NCBI RefSeq assembly: GCF_029633915.1
Contig: NZ_CP091092.1
Coordinates: forward strand, 310,001 to 374,000
Source of the DNA: Methanomicrobium antiquum
Lineage (GTDB): Archaea; Halobacteriota; Methanomicrobia; Methanomicrobiales; Methanomicrobiaceae
Direction of reading: 5' to 3'
Length of the DNA stretch: 64,000 nt
In this document: one piece after another, positions 39,337 to 48,995 of the stretch
How positions within the stretch are numbered: the stretch's first letter is position 1
Layout of the letters: each line of letters begins with the position of its first letter
Made by a program: the position numbers and the translations under genes
The notes under the pieces: generated by a model
The model's input: the letters and a program-made list of their open reading frames with translations, nothing else
What the model was told of the DNA's origin: nothing
Databases searched by the model: none

Positions 39337-40203
39337 ATGAACAGCAATTCTACTATTAAGATTACTCCTTCCAATTCAGATAAAACCGGATGGCCATGGA
39401 CAGAAGATTCATCTTCTTTGTATTATGAAGATGAATCTTTAAAATGGCCAAAAATCTCCATAATAACTCCCAGTTACAATCAGGGCAGCTTCTTAGAAGA
39501 AACTATGCGCTCTGTTCTTCTTCAAAATTATCCAAATTTAGAATATATTATTCTTGATGGAGGCTCTACAGACAATAGTGTTGAAATAATCCAAAAATAT
39601 GATGAATATATTGATTTCTGGGTAAGTGAGCCGGATAATGGTCAGGCAGATGCAATTTATCGAGGGATTGAAATGGCTACCGGAGATATAGTGGCTTACA
39701 TAAATTCTGATGATATTTATTACCCCGGGGCATTCTTTAAAGTCGCAAAAGAATTTATTAAAAATCCGGATTCGGGGTGGTTAACCGGAAGAACTGTTTT
39801 TGTTGATGAGTATTCAAATCCAAAGAGTGACCAGCCAAGATATCTTCCAATAAACATGTTTAATATGGTTTATCTGGGTAATTTTGTTATGCAGCCATCT
39901 ACCTTCTGGAAAAAGGAATTATTTCTATCTGTTGGTGGATTTGATAAAAATCTTCGTTTTAGCTTTGATTATGAATTATTCCTCAAATTTCTAAAATTTG
40001 AAAAACCATTGTGGATAAATCAAAATCTTGCAGGATTCAGATATCATTCACTGAGTAAAACTACTAATATTCATGATGTATGTGTTGAAGAATCAGATGA
40101 AATAAAAAGTAAATACATCTGCAATGACAGTATCTTCAAAAAATTTATAGGCAGGATTTTTAGTGACTTGTATTCATTAATTTTTAATTATCGGCACAGG
40201 TAA
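39337..40203 (+). CDS. GT2-family glycosyltransferase
   Basis: The 288-residue GT-A protein shows ISIITPSYNQGSFLEETMRSVLLQ, EYIILDGGSTDNSVEIIQKY, WVSEPDNGQADAI, the DxD metal site YINSDDIYY and FDYELFLKF. The substrate is unknown. It ends 45 bp before the convergent FkbM methyltransferase region. Confidence 0.9.
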   Translation: MNSNSTIKITPSNSDKTGWPWTEDSSSLYYEDESLKWPKISIITPSYNQGSFLEETMRSVLLQNYPNLEYIILDGGSTDNSVEIIQKYDEYIDFWVSEPDNGQADAIYRGIEMATGDIVAYINSDDIYYPGAFFKVAKEFIKNPDSGWLTGRTVFVDEYSNPKSDQPRYLPINMFNMVYLGNFVMQPSTFWKKELFLSVGGFDKNLRFSFDYELFLKFLKFEKPLWINQNLAGFRYHSLSKTTNIHDVCVEESDEIKSKYICNDSIFKKFIGRIFSDLYSLIFNYRHR

Positions 40204-40248
40204 AAAATTATCATATTTAATTTATTTTCAACTGACAAAGTCAGGATC

Positions 40249-41207
40249 TTATATTGCATAAAGGACAGATTCATATGGATTATTTCCGTCATCTAACTTG
40301 TATTGTCTCAAATAGAGTTTATATGATGGATTCATTTCTAAAATTAATTCGGAAATTTCCCATAGGTCATTTGGTTTATGATATACGCAAATTGCTAATT
40401 TTGGCTTTTCATCTATGATATGCCGTTTTGCACCATTTAGAGCATCCAATTCTGAGCCTTCAATATCCATTTTGATGAATGAAATTGGTTCTTTGATATC
40501 ATTATCAAGGGAAACCACCTCAATTTCACAGCCTTTTTCCGAAGAAATCGTGGAATTTGCACCATTCGCTTTAATTTTCAGTAGAGCGTTTTCTTTACCA
40601 ACACCAACATTACGAAGAATTATTTTATCAAACACATCTTTTTCCCATGAGGAAAGATAGGTTGACGCTTTATTAAAATTATCAGATTGTGGTTCATAAA
40701 AATAAATTTTAGAAAAATTTGTAACATGGTTGATAAACATCTCTGTTGTATCTCCAATAAATCCTCCACAATCTACAAATTTTTCAAATTCGGAGAGCTT
40801 AATAATTTTTTTATCAAAGTATTGGTTGAATATAAAATCACTTTCAGCATGTAGTGTTGTATAATTCCCGTCGATTCGATGCTTTAAAATACAGAGTAAA
40901 GTTTTGAGAGATTTTTCATCGGCCAAAATATTATATAAATTTATATACTTCTCTTTATACTCAAACACACTGCTTCCAAATGAGGAAACACAGATATCTT
41001 TATTTTTTCCAAACAGTAGTCGGCGAGTTTTCCATAGAACCTGTGTGGCAGTTTTGCACCTCCCAAATATTGATTTGTTCCATAAATTTGTACATTTGAG
41101 AACAAAACCCTTTTGTAATTTTTTGAATCTACATTTTCTATTTTATTATAGAAATCATCAATATTTTCACTGTTCAAAGATTCTGTCATATCATTCATTA
41201 ATACCAA
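40249..41207 (-). pseudogene. FkbM-family methyltransferase, interrupted by a frameshift
   Basis: Two overlapping frames together make one FkbM protein. The first (41207 to about 41003) gives MVLMNDMTESLNSEN through LADYCLEK. The second (about 41002 to 40249) carries DICVSSFGSSVFEYK, LADEKS and the catalytic domain FVDCGGFIGDTTEMF, FYEPQSDN, IKMDIEGSELDAL. They join at an A6 run (T6 at 41003-41008 on the plus strand): one extra A, or a one-base backward slip, fuses them. A small-molecule or sugar methyltransferase role is typical. Decay, slippage or a sequencing error are the options. Confidence 0.8.
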
Positions 41208-41407
41208 TTCAATATGTGAGAATATTTATTTTTCTATTGTAATTATTTAGCTTATTATTGCTTAATGAGAAGTTGGCTGTCCTGCAACCCTTTTTTCTGG
41301 AGGTTGGAATATATCTCTAAATTCTAAAGAACATTTTTACATATTCAACTGATATAACCTGAACTTGCCACTTGGTCTTTTGAAGTGCATTATTCCCAAA
41401 AATATCA

Positions 41408-42445
41408 CCGTTTTGTCCTGAAATTATTTCGCCTTTTTGGGTATTTATATACTGACATTTTAATCACACCTCACAAATTGAATAATCTTACTGTAATTCC
41501 CATTTTAGCTTCTTCTGGGAGTCTTCTCCAGAAAGCCTGTTCAGGGGTTTCTAATTCATCAAAATTTAATGACCCATGTGGCCTGTTGTTGTACCACATG
41601 ATAAAATCTTCAAGCGAATCGAACTCACTCCTAAATCGTTGATAGGTGTGAAACCACTTTTCTATCTTTCCGTTTGTCTGAGGATGCTTTACTCGTGCCA
41701 GAATTGGAAGAATATTGTGTTTAGTCAGGAATTGCTTAAACTCACTGTCCCATGATCCATCAGAGTTTCTTCGGTGTGCACCAAATTCACTTCCATGATC
41801 CATGATTAATTCACGAAGTGGACAAATGGTACAATAATCTTTAATCATGGTTGAAACCGTTTTAATTGTGTTTTCTGCATTGGATGATACATATTCCTCA
41901 GCTGCAAGTATCATCCTGGAAGAATCATCTATAATGGCACATATCTGAAGACTCAGTTCTGGATTATAGTGACAGTCTATATGGGCCGCCGACATTGAAT
42001 GTTTTCTTTCATATCGGCAGTATTTTCTTTGCTTCCTTTTTTTCTCAGAGGTTTTTACAACTCCCATTTTCAGTAGATGAGAATGGATTTTATTATGTGA
42101 TATATTCATCCCTTTTTCAAATTGGATGATTTTTTCAAGATAAAGTGCTCCAAACTTATATCTTGAATATGTTGAACTGATTAGTTCTTTTTCTGAGTCT
42201 GTCAGATTTTTTAAAGGTCTTCCAATGTTTTTACCAATTACTGGAATCTCCCCTGCATCACAGAATTTTTTCCAGATTTGCTGAACTCTCCTGGGAGTGA
42301 CTTTTTGAACATTCGCAATTTCGGTACTGCTCACCCCCTTCTTTTTCTGATTAATAATCAATTTGACCTTTTTAGGCGATAATTTCACATTTAAGGGATT
42401 CTTTTTTCGAAGATAAGCAATGCGAAATAATTTCAGGACAGTACA
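41408..42445 (-). mobile_element. IS481-like insertion sequence
   Basis: The element is 1038 bp. Inner inverted repeats TGTCCTGAAATTATTTCGC (41414-41432 and, inverted, 42422-42440) are perfect over 19 bp. The flanks CCAAAAATATCA at 41396-41407 and 42446-42457 are a 12-bp target-site duplication. Comparison with the empty MITE proves the boundaries to within a few bases. The single transposase gene is intact, so the element may be active. Confidence 0.92.
41471..42388 (-). CDS. IS481-like transposase (DDE integrase core)
   Basis: The 305-residue enzyme has N-terminal helix-turn-helix segments (GVSSTEIANVQKVTPRRVQQIWKKF) and an rve-type catalytic core with the first aspartate in AAHIDCHYNPEL, the second in ELIMDHGSEFGAH and the glutamate in TNGKIEKWFHTYQRFR, followed by FIMWYNNRPHGSLNFDELETPEQAF (key YNNRPH). 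It is full length and uninterrupted. Confidence 0.92.
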   Translation of the reverse strand: MKLSPKKVKLIINQKKKGVSSTEIANVQKVTPRRVQQIWKKFCDAGEIPVIGKNIGRPLKNLTDSEKELISSTYSRYKFGALYLEKIIQFEKGMNISHNKIHSHLLKMGVVKTSEKKRKQRKYCRYERKHSMSAAHIDCHYNPELSLQICAIIDDSSRMILAAEEYVSSNAENTIKTVSTMIKDYCTICPLRELIMDHGSEFGAHRRNSDGSWDSEFKQFLTKHNILPILARVKHPQTNGKIEKWFHTYQRFRSEFDSLEDFIMWYNNRPHGSLNFDELETPEQAFWRRLPEEAKMGITVRLFNL

Positions 42446-42766
42446 CCAAAAATATCAAAAATAATCGTTATTGAATTTGACAGTTGGGACATATTTGCAT
42501 GCAATAATCAATTTTATTTTTATAATGCCAAAGTCATTTAGAATTTAAGCTCAGAATGATGCTATTTTTTGGTAAAATTTTCAAAAATTCCTGGAACTGT
42601 CAAATTTAATTCTTGCACAATACAATGAATTTGAATAATGTGGCAAACTTAGGATATAAACGTAACCTGAGGTTTTTTTTATTCGAATTTAAGCCATTTT
42701 TCGTCCGCATGTAAAATTTTTGAGTTAAGTTGTTCTTCTTTGATGATGGTCTAGAAAAGTTCAAGA

Positions 42767-44485
42767 CTCACCATCCGCACCATTTCGAACCATATTTTTA
42801 ATTTTCAACCGCAATATCTTTGTACTTTGAGGAAATAACGTATAATATGCCTTCAATAGATGGATTCATAGAGGGTTCAAACACATCACTTGCTCATTAT
42901 GGTCTTGTTGCCGGTGCTTATGACAAGCTTGAAATCGGTGAGCTCATCGACGAACTTATTCCTAAAACAAAATCACATATTGTCACTCATGGTCAGATTG
43001 TAAAATCACTTGTTATTAACGGTCTGGCATTCATTGACAGGCGGCTTTATCTTCATCCTGTGTTCTTCAAAGACGTTCCAACAGAGCGTTTCTTTGGTAA
43101 AGGAATTGAACCCGGGCATTTCAATGATGATACACTGGGACGGACTCTCGATAGAATCTATGAATATGGACCTACTGAATTATTCAATCAAATTGTGATA
43201 AAAAGACTGCTGAAGGATGATTATGGAATCCACTGTATTCATGTGGATACTACAAATTTTAGCGTTTACGGGGACTATGATAGTAATTTCGATTCACGGA
43301 ATATGGAGATAACATTTGGTCATCCTAAAGACGGCAGAAACGATCTCAAACGATTTGTACTCGGAATGGCTTCAGATAATCGGGGAGTTCCAGTCTTTCT
43401 CCAGACATTTTCAGGTAATGAATCAGATAAAAAAGCAATTATTGAGATGATAGATAAACTGAGGAAAAATCTTATTTCATCTCATAAAGTCTACCATATT
43501 GCCGATAATGCCTTTTACACTAAGGCAAATCTTCAGGAGATGGGCGATCACACTTTCTGGATAAGCAGAGTTACAAACTCGATTGGAGAGGCGAAAGAAT
43601 TCCTGAGCTTGGATGAAACTTTACAGGAATGTGAAGATAATAGATATTCATATGCAGAAAAGATCTCAGATTATGCAGGTATAAAACAAAAATGGGTTCT
43701 GTACAGCTCAAATGAAATGCAAAAGCAGAAGCTTAAAAAATATGAGATAATGCTTCAGAAAAATATTTTAGATGAAACGAAATCTCTTAAAAAGATGAAA
43801 GCACGTGAATTTGCTTGTGAGGCAGATGCATTTCAGGAGGCTGAAAAATGGATCTCGGAGAGGAGAAGATACAGATATTCTTCAATTGAAGTCTGTCCAG
43901 TCTCAAAGCGGAATGACGGGAAGAAAGGACGACCAAAAAAAGATGAGTGTTTATTTCAGGTTTATAAAATTCGGGCTGAAATTGAACACGATCCAGAGTT
44001 TGTGAAAACGGAGAAGAGTAAGTTAGGAAGGTTCATTCTGGCAACAAATGATGATAAAATGGATCCTGATACATTGCTCAGTGAATACAAGAATCAATAC
44101 AAGGTTGAGCGGGGTTTTAGATTCCTTAAGGATAAGTCATTTAGAATTGGAGAGGTATTTTTAAAAAAGGAGTCCAGAATTCAGGCTCTGGCAATGATTA
44201 TGGTACTTTGTCTGTTCATATATTCCCTCGTGGAGTTTGAATTGAGAAAGAAACTGCAGGATTCCAAAGAGACTGTGACCAGCCAGACTAATAAGCAGAC
44301 AGAAAGGCCGACGCTGAAGTGGGTGTTCTTTGGATTTAGGAGAGTTCGTGAACTTAGGTTCAGTGTTGAAGGCCAGACTAAAATCGTAATTACAAACATG
44401 GAAGAGGAGTTGTGGAAGATCTTAAGGCTTATGGGCAGGGATTATGAAAAATATTATTTCCCAAAATTTTGCTGCGGAATGTAAG
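42767..44485 (+). mobile_element. IS1634-family element, full length
   Basis: The left end CTCACCATCCGCACCATTT and the right end (reverse complement CTTACATTCCGCAGCAAAAT) form an imperfect inverted repeat, giving about 1719 bp. The left boundary matches the fragment at 5.1-5.45 kb. No clear target duplication is visible. The right end stops one base before the stop codon of the adjacent glycosyltransferase, so that gene was only just spared. Confidence 0.85.
42847..44484 (+). CDS. IS1634-family transposase
   Basis: The N-terminus carries a DUF4277-type domain (IGELIDELIPKTKSHIVTHGQIVKSLVINGLAFIDRRLYL; key ELIPK and VTHGQ). The catalytic part shows IHVDTTNFSVYGDY (first Asp), VYHIADNAFYT (second Asp) and YKVERGFRFLKDKSF (Glu). 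I chose ATG 42847 (MPSIDGF), which has GAGG upstream; a TTG at 42820 would add nine residues. Length 545-554 is normal, so it is probably functional. Confidence 0.92.
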   Translation: MPSIDGFIEGSNTSLAHYGLVAGAYDKLEIGELIDELIPKTKSHIVTHGQIVKSLVINGLAFIDRRLYLHPVFFKDVPTERFFGKGIEPGHFNDDTLGRTLDRIYEYGPTELFNQIVIKRLLKDDYGIHCIHVDTTNFSVYGDYDSNFDSRNMEITFGHPKDGRNDLKRFVLGMASDNRGVPVFLQTFSGNESDKKAIIEMIDKLRKNLISSHKVYHIADNAFYTKANLQEMGDHTFWISRVTNSIGEAKEFLSLDETLQECEDNRYSYAEKISDYAGIKQKWVLYSSNEMQKQKLKKYEIMLQKNILDETKSLKKMKAREFACEADAFQEAEKWISERRRYRYSSIEVCPVSKRNDGKKGRPKKDECLFQVYKIRAEIEHDPEFVKTEKSKLGRFILATNDDKMDPDTLLSEYKNQYKVERGFRFLKDKSFRIGEVFLKKESRIQALAMIMVLCLFIYSLVEFELRKKLQDSKETVTSQTNKQTERPTLKWVFFGFRRVRELRFSVEGQTKIVITNMEEELWKILRLMGRDYEKYYFPKFCCGM

Positions 44486-45517
44486 CTAAAGATTTATCAA
44501 CTTTAAATGGATTGACATCAATTTTTTATTTAATTTTTCATTATCATAGTTTTCTAAAACGTATTCTCTTCCAGTTTTTCCTGTTTTATTTCTCAAATTA
44601 AAATTTTCATCATAATATTTTATTGCTTTAGATAGATATTTAATATTTTTTGGAGGAATTAAAATGCCTGAATCTTTATTTGTTATGATCTCCGGACAAC
44701 CTCCAACATTTGAAGCAATAACAGGAACTCCGCATGCAAGGCTTTCCAGAAGAACCAGACCCAGTCCCTCCGAATGACTTGGCAAAACCAGAAAGTCTGC
44801 GGCGTTCATTAATATAGGCATTTTTTCAGGAGAAATATCACCTAAAAAAAAACAGTTTGACGGGTGTTTTGGAACAGGTCCTGGTCCTCCAAATATAAAA
44901 GTTACATCAGGATTTAATTTTGCAGCTTCAATAAGATCAAAAATTCCCTTCATTGGATGAATTCTTCCGGCATATAGGCAGATTGTAGCATTTTTATCCA
45001 ATGAAAAGGACTCTCTGCAATGTTCTTTGTTCATAGGCTTAAAGACAGAAGTATCTACACCGTTTGCAATTGGAGTGATTTTTTCAGATTCAACACCCAA
45101 ATTAATCAGTGAAGTTTTCAAAGCCTCACTGCATGTTATTATATGATCAGCCCTGTTAACTGATAAATTGAACAGAGCTCTGTTAAAATGATTCTTATAA
45201 GGATATATCAGCCCGTCATCGCCATGAAATTTCAAGATAAGTGGTTTTTTTGATTTCATTAAAGCCGGAATAATTGAACTGTGGGGGATATACTCAGCCT
45301 GAAAAATATCAACATCTTTTTTGAGAGAATTTACAAAAGAATCCAGATAAAAAGTAGAATATGCAAAAGGAGAAGCACTTTTTTTTACAGCTTTTATGAC
45401 CTTCACATTTTTTTCTTCAAGAGAGTCAACCATCCTTTTGACAAATATACCCCTGCTATCGCCTTCATATCTGGGATATAAATTAGCAAAAAGACCAAGA
45501 GTATAATCAGGCTTCAT
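44486..45517 (-). CDS. GT4-type glycosyltransferase
   Basis: The 343-residue GT-B protein shows LILKFHGDDGLIYPY, ADHIITCSEALKTSLINLGV, ITPIANGVDTSVFKP, LYAGRIHPMKGIFDLIEAAK and LPSHSEGLGLVLLESLACGVPVIASNVGGCPEII (key EGLGLVLLE). Its ATG lies within the first duplicated end of top6A (ATGA), so ancestrally it was coupled to top6A; hicBA now lies between. Its stop abuts the IS1634 right end. Confidence 0.92.
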   Translation of the reverse strand: MKPDYTLGLFANLYPRYEGDSRGIFVKRMVDSLEEKNVKVIKAVKKSASPFAYSTFYLDSFVNSLKKDVDIFQAEYIPHSSIIPALMKSKKPLILKFHGDDGLIYPYKNHFNRALFNLSVNRADHIITCSEALKTSLINLGVESEKITPIANGVDTSVFKPMNKEHCRESFSLDKNATICLYAGRIHPMKGIFDLIEAAKLNPDVTFIFGGPGPVPKHPSNCFFLGDISPEKMPILMNAADFLVLPSHSEGLGLVLLESLACGVPVIASNVGGCPEIITNKDSGILIPPKNIKYLSKAIKYYDENFNLRNKTGKTGREYVLENYDNEKLNKKLMSIHLKLINL

Positions 45518-45571
45518 AAAATCCCCATCTCACTAAGTCTCGCCGGCAGATACTTTTTCGTTACAAAATCA
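45513..45571. repeat. 59-bp direct repeat, copy 1 (duplicated top6A end)
   Basis: It matches 46107-46165 at 56 of 59 positions. On the minus strand it encodes the last residues of Top6A ([13 protein letters not shown]) but lies beyond the stop of hicA. Its outer edge includes the start codon of the glycosyltransferase. It and copy 2 flank hicBA exactly. Confidence 0.92.
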
Positions 45572-45802
45572 GACATTCTGCCTCATCTCCTCATAATCTT
45601 CGCGCGATAGCTTCACCTGTTTCATTATCTCTTTTGTAAGGCCAATGCCAAGCTTTTCATTTTCATGGACAGGCACTACCGTTCTTCTTCCGTCCGGATG
45701 AATATAACGGACGTGACTGCCGGACTGGTGAATTTTTACAAATCCCAAACTTTCCAGTATTCTGCACATCTGCTTTCCCGTAACAGGAAGAAGTCTGCTC
45801 AT
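45569..45802 (-). CDS. hicA: HicA family mRNA interferase toxin
   Basis: This 77-residue dsRBD-like toxin has GKQMCRILESLGFVKIHQSGSHVRYIHPDG, with the catalytic histidine in SGSHVRY, and VVPVHENEKLGIGLTKEIMKQ. HicA cleaves mRNA and is neutralised by HicB. It overlaps hicB by 4 bases (hicB first), an order usual for many archaeal and cyanobacterial systems. Confidence 0.93.
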   Translation of the reverse strand: MSRLLPVTGKQMCRILESLGFVKIHQSGSHVRYIHPDGRRTVVPVHENEKLGIGLTKEIMKQVKLSREDYEEMRQNV

Positions 45803-46035
45803 GCCTTAACCTTAATCTCGATCTGTTGGAGGCCGATAAATTTCATAGGTACAATCTCTGTCAGATCTTCTCCTGTATCAATACAGGCATGAATTGCTTC
45901 CTCTATCCTCTCCATTGCCTGTGTTATGGTATTTCCCTGCGTGTAACACCCGGGAATGTCCGGAACCTTTGCCACATACATCCCGTCTTCATCCTGCTCA
46001 ATAAGAACAGTAAAATTCAGAAGGTTATCTTTCAT
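45799..46035 (-). CDS. hicB: HicB family antitoxin
   Basis: The 78-residue protein shows the HicB partial RNase-H fold: FTVLIEQDEDGMYVAKVPDIPGCYTQGNTITQAMERIEEAI (key DIPGC and GNT). It lacks a DNA-binding extension, as in short HicB proteins. I chose ATG 46035; a GTG nine bases upstream (46044) is possible. It lies just upstream of hicA and 72 bp from the end of top6A. Confidence 0.92.
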   Translation of the reverse strand: MKDNLLNFTVLIEQDEDGMYVAKVPDIPGCYTQGNTITQAMERIEEAIHACIDTGEDLTEIVPMKFIGLQQIEIKVKA

Positions 46036-46106
46036 TTCAATCACCAGTATATTATGCTGTATTTAGATATTAATCGAGGATAATAATGTTTGTATGATAC
46101 AATAAT

Positions 46107-46165
46107 TTCATAAAATCCCCATCTCACTAAGCCTCGCCGGCAGATACTCCTTCGTTACAAAATCA
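46107..46165. repeat. 59-bp direct repeat, copy 2 (native top6A end)
   Basis: This is the genuine 3' end of top6A. Together with copy 1 it brackets hicBA as attL/attR-like direct repeats. The three differences from copy 1 are C/T changes, two of them in one codon pair. Confidence 0.9.
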
Positions 46166-47196
46166 AGGCCCCGTGCCGCAAACGCCTGCTGTTCTGACTT
46201 AAGGCCCATCTTTAACTGAAGATTGATCTCTGATCTCCAGTACTCGGTATCAAATCTCGGGTCAGAAAGCTCAGCCTTTAGCGCTGCAATATCTCCTTCT
46301 GTCAGCTTGTCTGAGGGAAGATTGTAGTTGCTGATGTCTGATGGCTGAACTCCTATAAACTGTGCCCCTGGCGTTGCAAGCGTATCAGACATATGCGCCG
46401 CCTTAATAGAGCCGTATGCAACGCTTGCAAAAATCCTGTAAGACCATGGATCACCGTCTGTGAACACAACAACAGGAAGGTTAAGCTCCTGGTTCAAGCG
46501 CTTTAAAACCCTTCTTGTCGAACGTGCCGGCTGGCCCTTTAAGTGAACAAGAACAGCATCGTAATCCTCGTCAAAACCGTTCTCCATAAGCCTAGCATAC
46601 ATACCGCCGGTCTCCATTGCAATCACAAATTTTGCATCATGTCCGATGAACTCAAGATTATCAACATTGTTTGGAATAGGATATCCTCCCTCTCCCACAT
46701 CCTGCTGGCAGTGCATATCGCGGTCACCGCGGCGTGTCTTCTCACGAATTTTAAGAGGCCCGTATATTGTTGCTCCGTCATCTTCGGGCCTTAAGTGAAA
46801 AGATTCTCTTGAAAGTTCGGTAATAATCTCCAAATCCTCAACAAGATGGTTTGACTCATCCTGGGCTGAAAACTTAGCCTTCTTCCAGCCTTCTGAGATG
46901 TAATACATCTCCCTTAATGTTGATGAGCGGTTTTCTTTCAACTGCTGTTTTAAAAACCCGACTACATATGCCATTTTAAGAAGATGAACGGCACCCTTTG
47001 ATGAATTTGCAACACGAAGTGTCTCTTTATCGCCATACTTCCAGACTTCAGAATCCTCATCATACTCGATATTGTGTTTTGTACGTGTCGGAAGCGAAAT
47101 ATATGGTATTGATGCATTCTGCATCTGCTGATACCACTTATTGGCAATATCCAATAATTTTTCATCTGCGATTTTGTCCTTGTCCTCTTTGCTCAT
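46108..47196 (-). CDS. top6A: DNA topoisomerase VI subunit A
   Basis: Topo VI relaxes and decatenates DNA; the A subunit cuts the strands. The winged-helix domain has [13 protein letters not shown] with the catalytic tyrosine, and the Toprim domain has [17 protein letters not shown] and [15 protein letters not shown] (acidic DGD). Length 362 matches Spo11/Top6A. The ATG overlaps the end of top6B by 4 bases. The last codons duplicate at 45.5 kb. Confidence 0.97.
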   Translation of the reverse strand: MSKEDKDKIADEKLLDIANKWYQQMQNASIPYISLPTRTKHNIEYDEDSEVWKYGDKETLRVANSSKGAVHLLKMAYVVGFLKQQLKENRSSTLREMYYISEGWKKAKFSAQDESNHLVEDLEIITELSRESFHLRPEDDGATIYGPLKIREKTRRGDRDMHCQQDVGEGGYPIPNNVDNLEFIGHDAKFVIAMETGGMYARLMENGFDEDYDAVLVHLKGQPARSTRRVLKRLNQELNLPVVVFTDGDPWSYRIFASVAYGSIKAAHMSDTLATPGAQFIGVQPSDISNYNLPSDKLTEGDIAALKAELSDPRFDTEYWRSEINLQLKMGLKSEQQAFAARGLDFVTKEYLPARLSEMGIL

Positions 47197-48992
47197 ATTA
47201 TATCCACCACAACCAGCAGTTTTTCCTCAACTCCACGGACACTCACAGTTCCGTGTGAATTTCCTGAATATTCAGTTTTCCATGAACTTTCAGGCGAAAT
47301 TTCAACCTTCCAGAGCTTATTATATTCATCGCCTATTTTGTCAACAAAATCAGGCTTTGGCTTTGCATCAGATGCCGAATCCTCAGACATATTGTATATT
47401 GTAAGAGATGCCGGATGTTTTGTGTAGTTATTGACAGAAATTAAAACTTTTCCATTGGAGACCTTTTTTTTCACAACTACCTTTCTCATAATCTGTGCTT
47501 CAAGGGATGTGGTGTCAGGAACCGGCTTTCCAACAATATCTGCAACCTTTTCTGCGATATCCGGAAGGATAGAGCATACTGCACGGGCTCTTTCTTCCTG
47601 TTGTTTGTTTTTATCACGCCTTGATATATAATTTTTAAGCTCGCGGCCAAGCTCTTGTAAAACAAGGATAATTTCCTTTTCTATCTCAGGTATAGCCGCG
47701 ACAGCATCCTTGCTTTCGCTTGTGAACGGAACGTTTGTGGATGCAACGTGAACAAGAATCAAAACAGGTCCGATTGGTATTCCCTGCTGAGATAAATTAT
47801 ATGCCTTCCAGTTCACCTGTGATGCCGCGTTTGTAATAAGGCATGCACCCTGCTGGTAAAGAAGAGGAACACGGTTTGCAAACCGTAATATTTGTGCAGG
47901 ACCTTCAGATTCAAGCTTTCCGCCATACCCGATTGCCGCTTCGACAATAAACGGATGGCCTGAAAAAACCTGGCTTTTTCTTGTTCTTGAACGGACAAAG
48001 TCAAGCTGAAATTCCTTATCAATTCCGGCGACAATTTTATCCTCTCCAATTGGAGACAAACATTGTGATGCCGGAGGAGGGGGTACCTGAACAGTCTGCA
48101 TTGCGTCAAGGAGCTTTTTTAATTCCTCTGTTTTAAGACCCTGTGCTTTTCTGTCAGGCTTTAAACCAGACATTCCGATTATTTCATCAGCGTTTTTATC
48201 TCCTACTCTTGAGAAGCCTTCAATTAAAAATTCTTTTAGTTTAAGAGAGCTTGCCTCAGCCATTCTTTTGAGTGTTCCAAACTCAATTCCGTGCGGGTGG
48301 GGTGCAATTGCTTTTGGGGGAATAATTGTTTCATCAGAGCCTCTTTCAAAATTGAATTTTTCACCGTCTATATCAGCCCTTATTCTTGCATGCGGGTTTA
48401 CAACAGCAGTGTATCTTAAGTAATCAAGAAGCCTTTTTTTTGCCGCAAGAGAACTTTTGAATTCAATCTCAACGCGGGTACCGTGCATTCTGTCCCAGTC
48501 AATCTCTTCCTGTTCTAAAACCTGAGGCTCGTTAACCTCGGTTTTTATCATAATCAGAAAGCGGTTTGCCTTTGATGTGTGACCTGTTCTTGAAATTACT
48601 GTTGCCGGAATGCCTGTTGTAAGCTGGGCATAAAGGACTGCGGCGCTTATTCCTATACCCTGCTGACCGCGGCTCTGCTTAATCTGGTGAAATCTTGAGC
48701 CATAGAGTAGTTTTCCAAAGACAAAAGGAACCTGTTTTGGAACAATTCCCGGCCCGTTATCTTCAACAATAATCCTGTAAACGTCCTTTTCAGTCCTTTT
48801 TATTCCGACATAGATGTCAGGAAGCACCTCTGCTTCCTCGCAGGCGTCAAGTGAGTTGTCTACAGCCTCTTTTATTGTTGTAATAATGCCTCTTGTAGGC
48901 GAGTCAAAACCAAGAAGATGCTTATTCTTTTCAAAAAATTCTGCAACACTGATACTTCTCTGTTTTGTTGCAAGCTCTTCTGCCAAATCCAA
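47193..48992 (-). CDS. top6B: DNA topoisomerase VI subunit B
   Basis: The B subunit binds ATP. Its GHKL domain shows [46 protein letters not shown], and [16 protein letters not shown]; the transducer domain has the switch lysine in the [12 protein letters not shown] segment. The 599 residues are normal. It starts at TTG 48992, three bases past the stop of hisS and about nine bases after GAGGGGTG. So hisS-top6B-top6A form one operon. Confidence 0.97.
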   Translation of the reverse strand: MDLAEELATKQRSISVAEFFEKNKHLLGFDSPTRGIITTIKEAVDNSLDACEEAEVLPDIYVGIKRTEKDVYRIIVEDNGPGIVPKQVPFVFGKLLYGSRFHQIKQSRGQQGIGISAAVLYAQLTTGIPATVISRTGHTSKANRFLIMIKTEVNEPQVLEQEEIDWDRMHGTRVEIEFKSSLAAKKRLLDYLRYTAVVNPHARIRADIDGEKFNFERGSDETIIPPKAIAPHPHGIEFGTLKRMAEASSLKLKEFLIEGFSRVGDKNADEIIGMSGLKPDRKAQGLKTEELKKLLDAMQTVQVPPPPASQCLSPIGEDKIVAGIDKEFQLDFVRSRTRKSQVFSGHPFIVEAAIGYGGKLESEGPAQILRFANRVPLLYQQGACLITNAASQVNWKAYNLSQQGIPIGPVLILVHVASTNVPFTSESKDAVAAIPEIEKEIILVLQELGRELKNYISRRDKNKQQEERARAVCSILPDIAEKVADIVGKPVPDTTSLEAQIMRKVVVKKKVSNGKVLISVNNYTKHPASLTIYNMSEDSASDAKPKPDFVDKIGDEYNKLWKVEISPESSWKTEYSGNSHGTVSVRGVEEKLLVVVDII

Positions 48993-48995
48993 TTT

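Larger units (their letters stand above)
41358..42663. mobile_element. MITE copy 1, interrupted by an IS481-like element
   Basis: The outer ends are CCTGAACTTGCCA and TGGCAAACTTAGG, an imperfect 13-bp inverted repeat flanked by ATATAA on both sides (6-bp target duplication). The internal sequence matches the element at 57741-57986 in reverse orientation. Removing the IS and one copy of its 12-bp duplication leaves about 256 bp, close to the 246 bp of the empty copy. It encodes nothing itself. Confidence 0.88.

Noticed and set aside
40941-41207. A separate 88-residue gene
   Set aside because: The next frame continues as an FkbM protein after a single-base shift at an A-run, so it is better read as the 5' part of a frameshifted gene.
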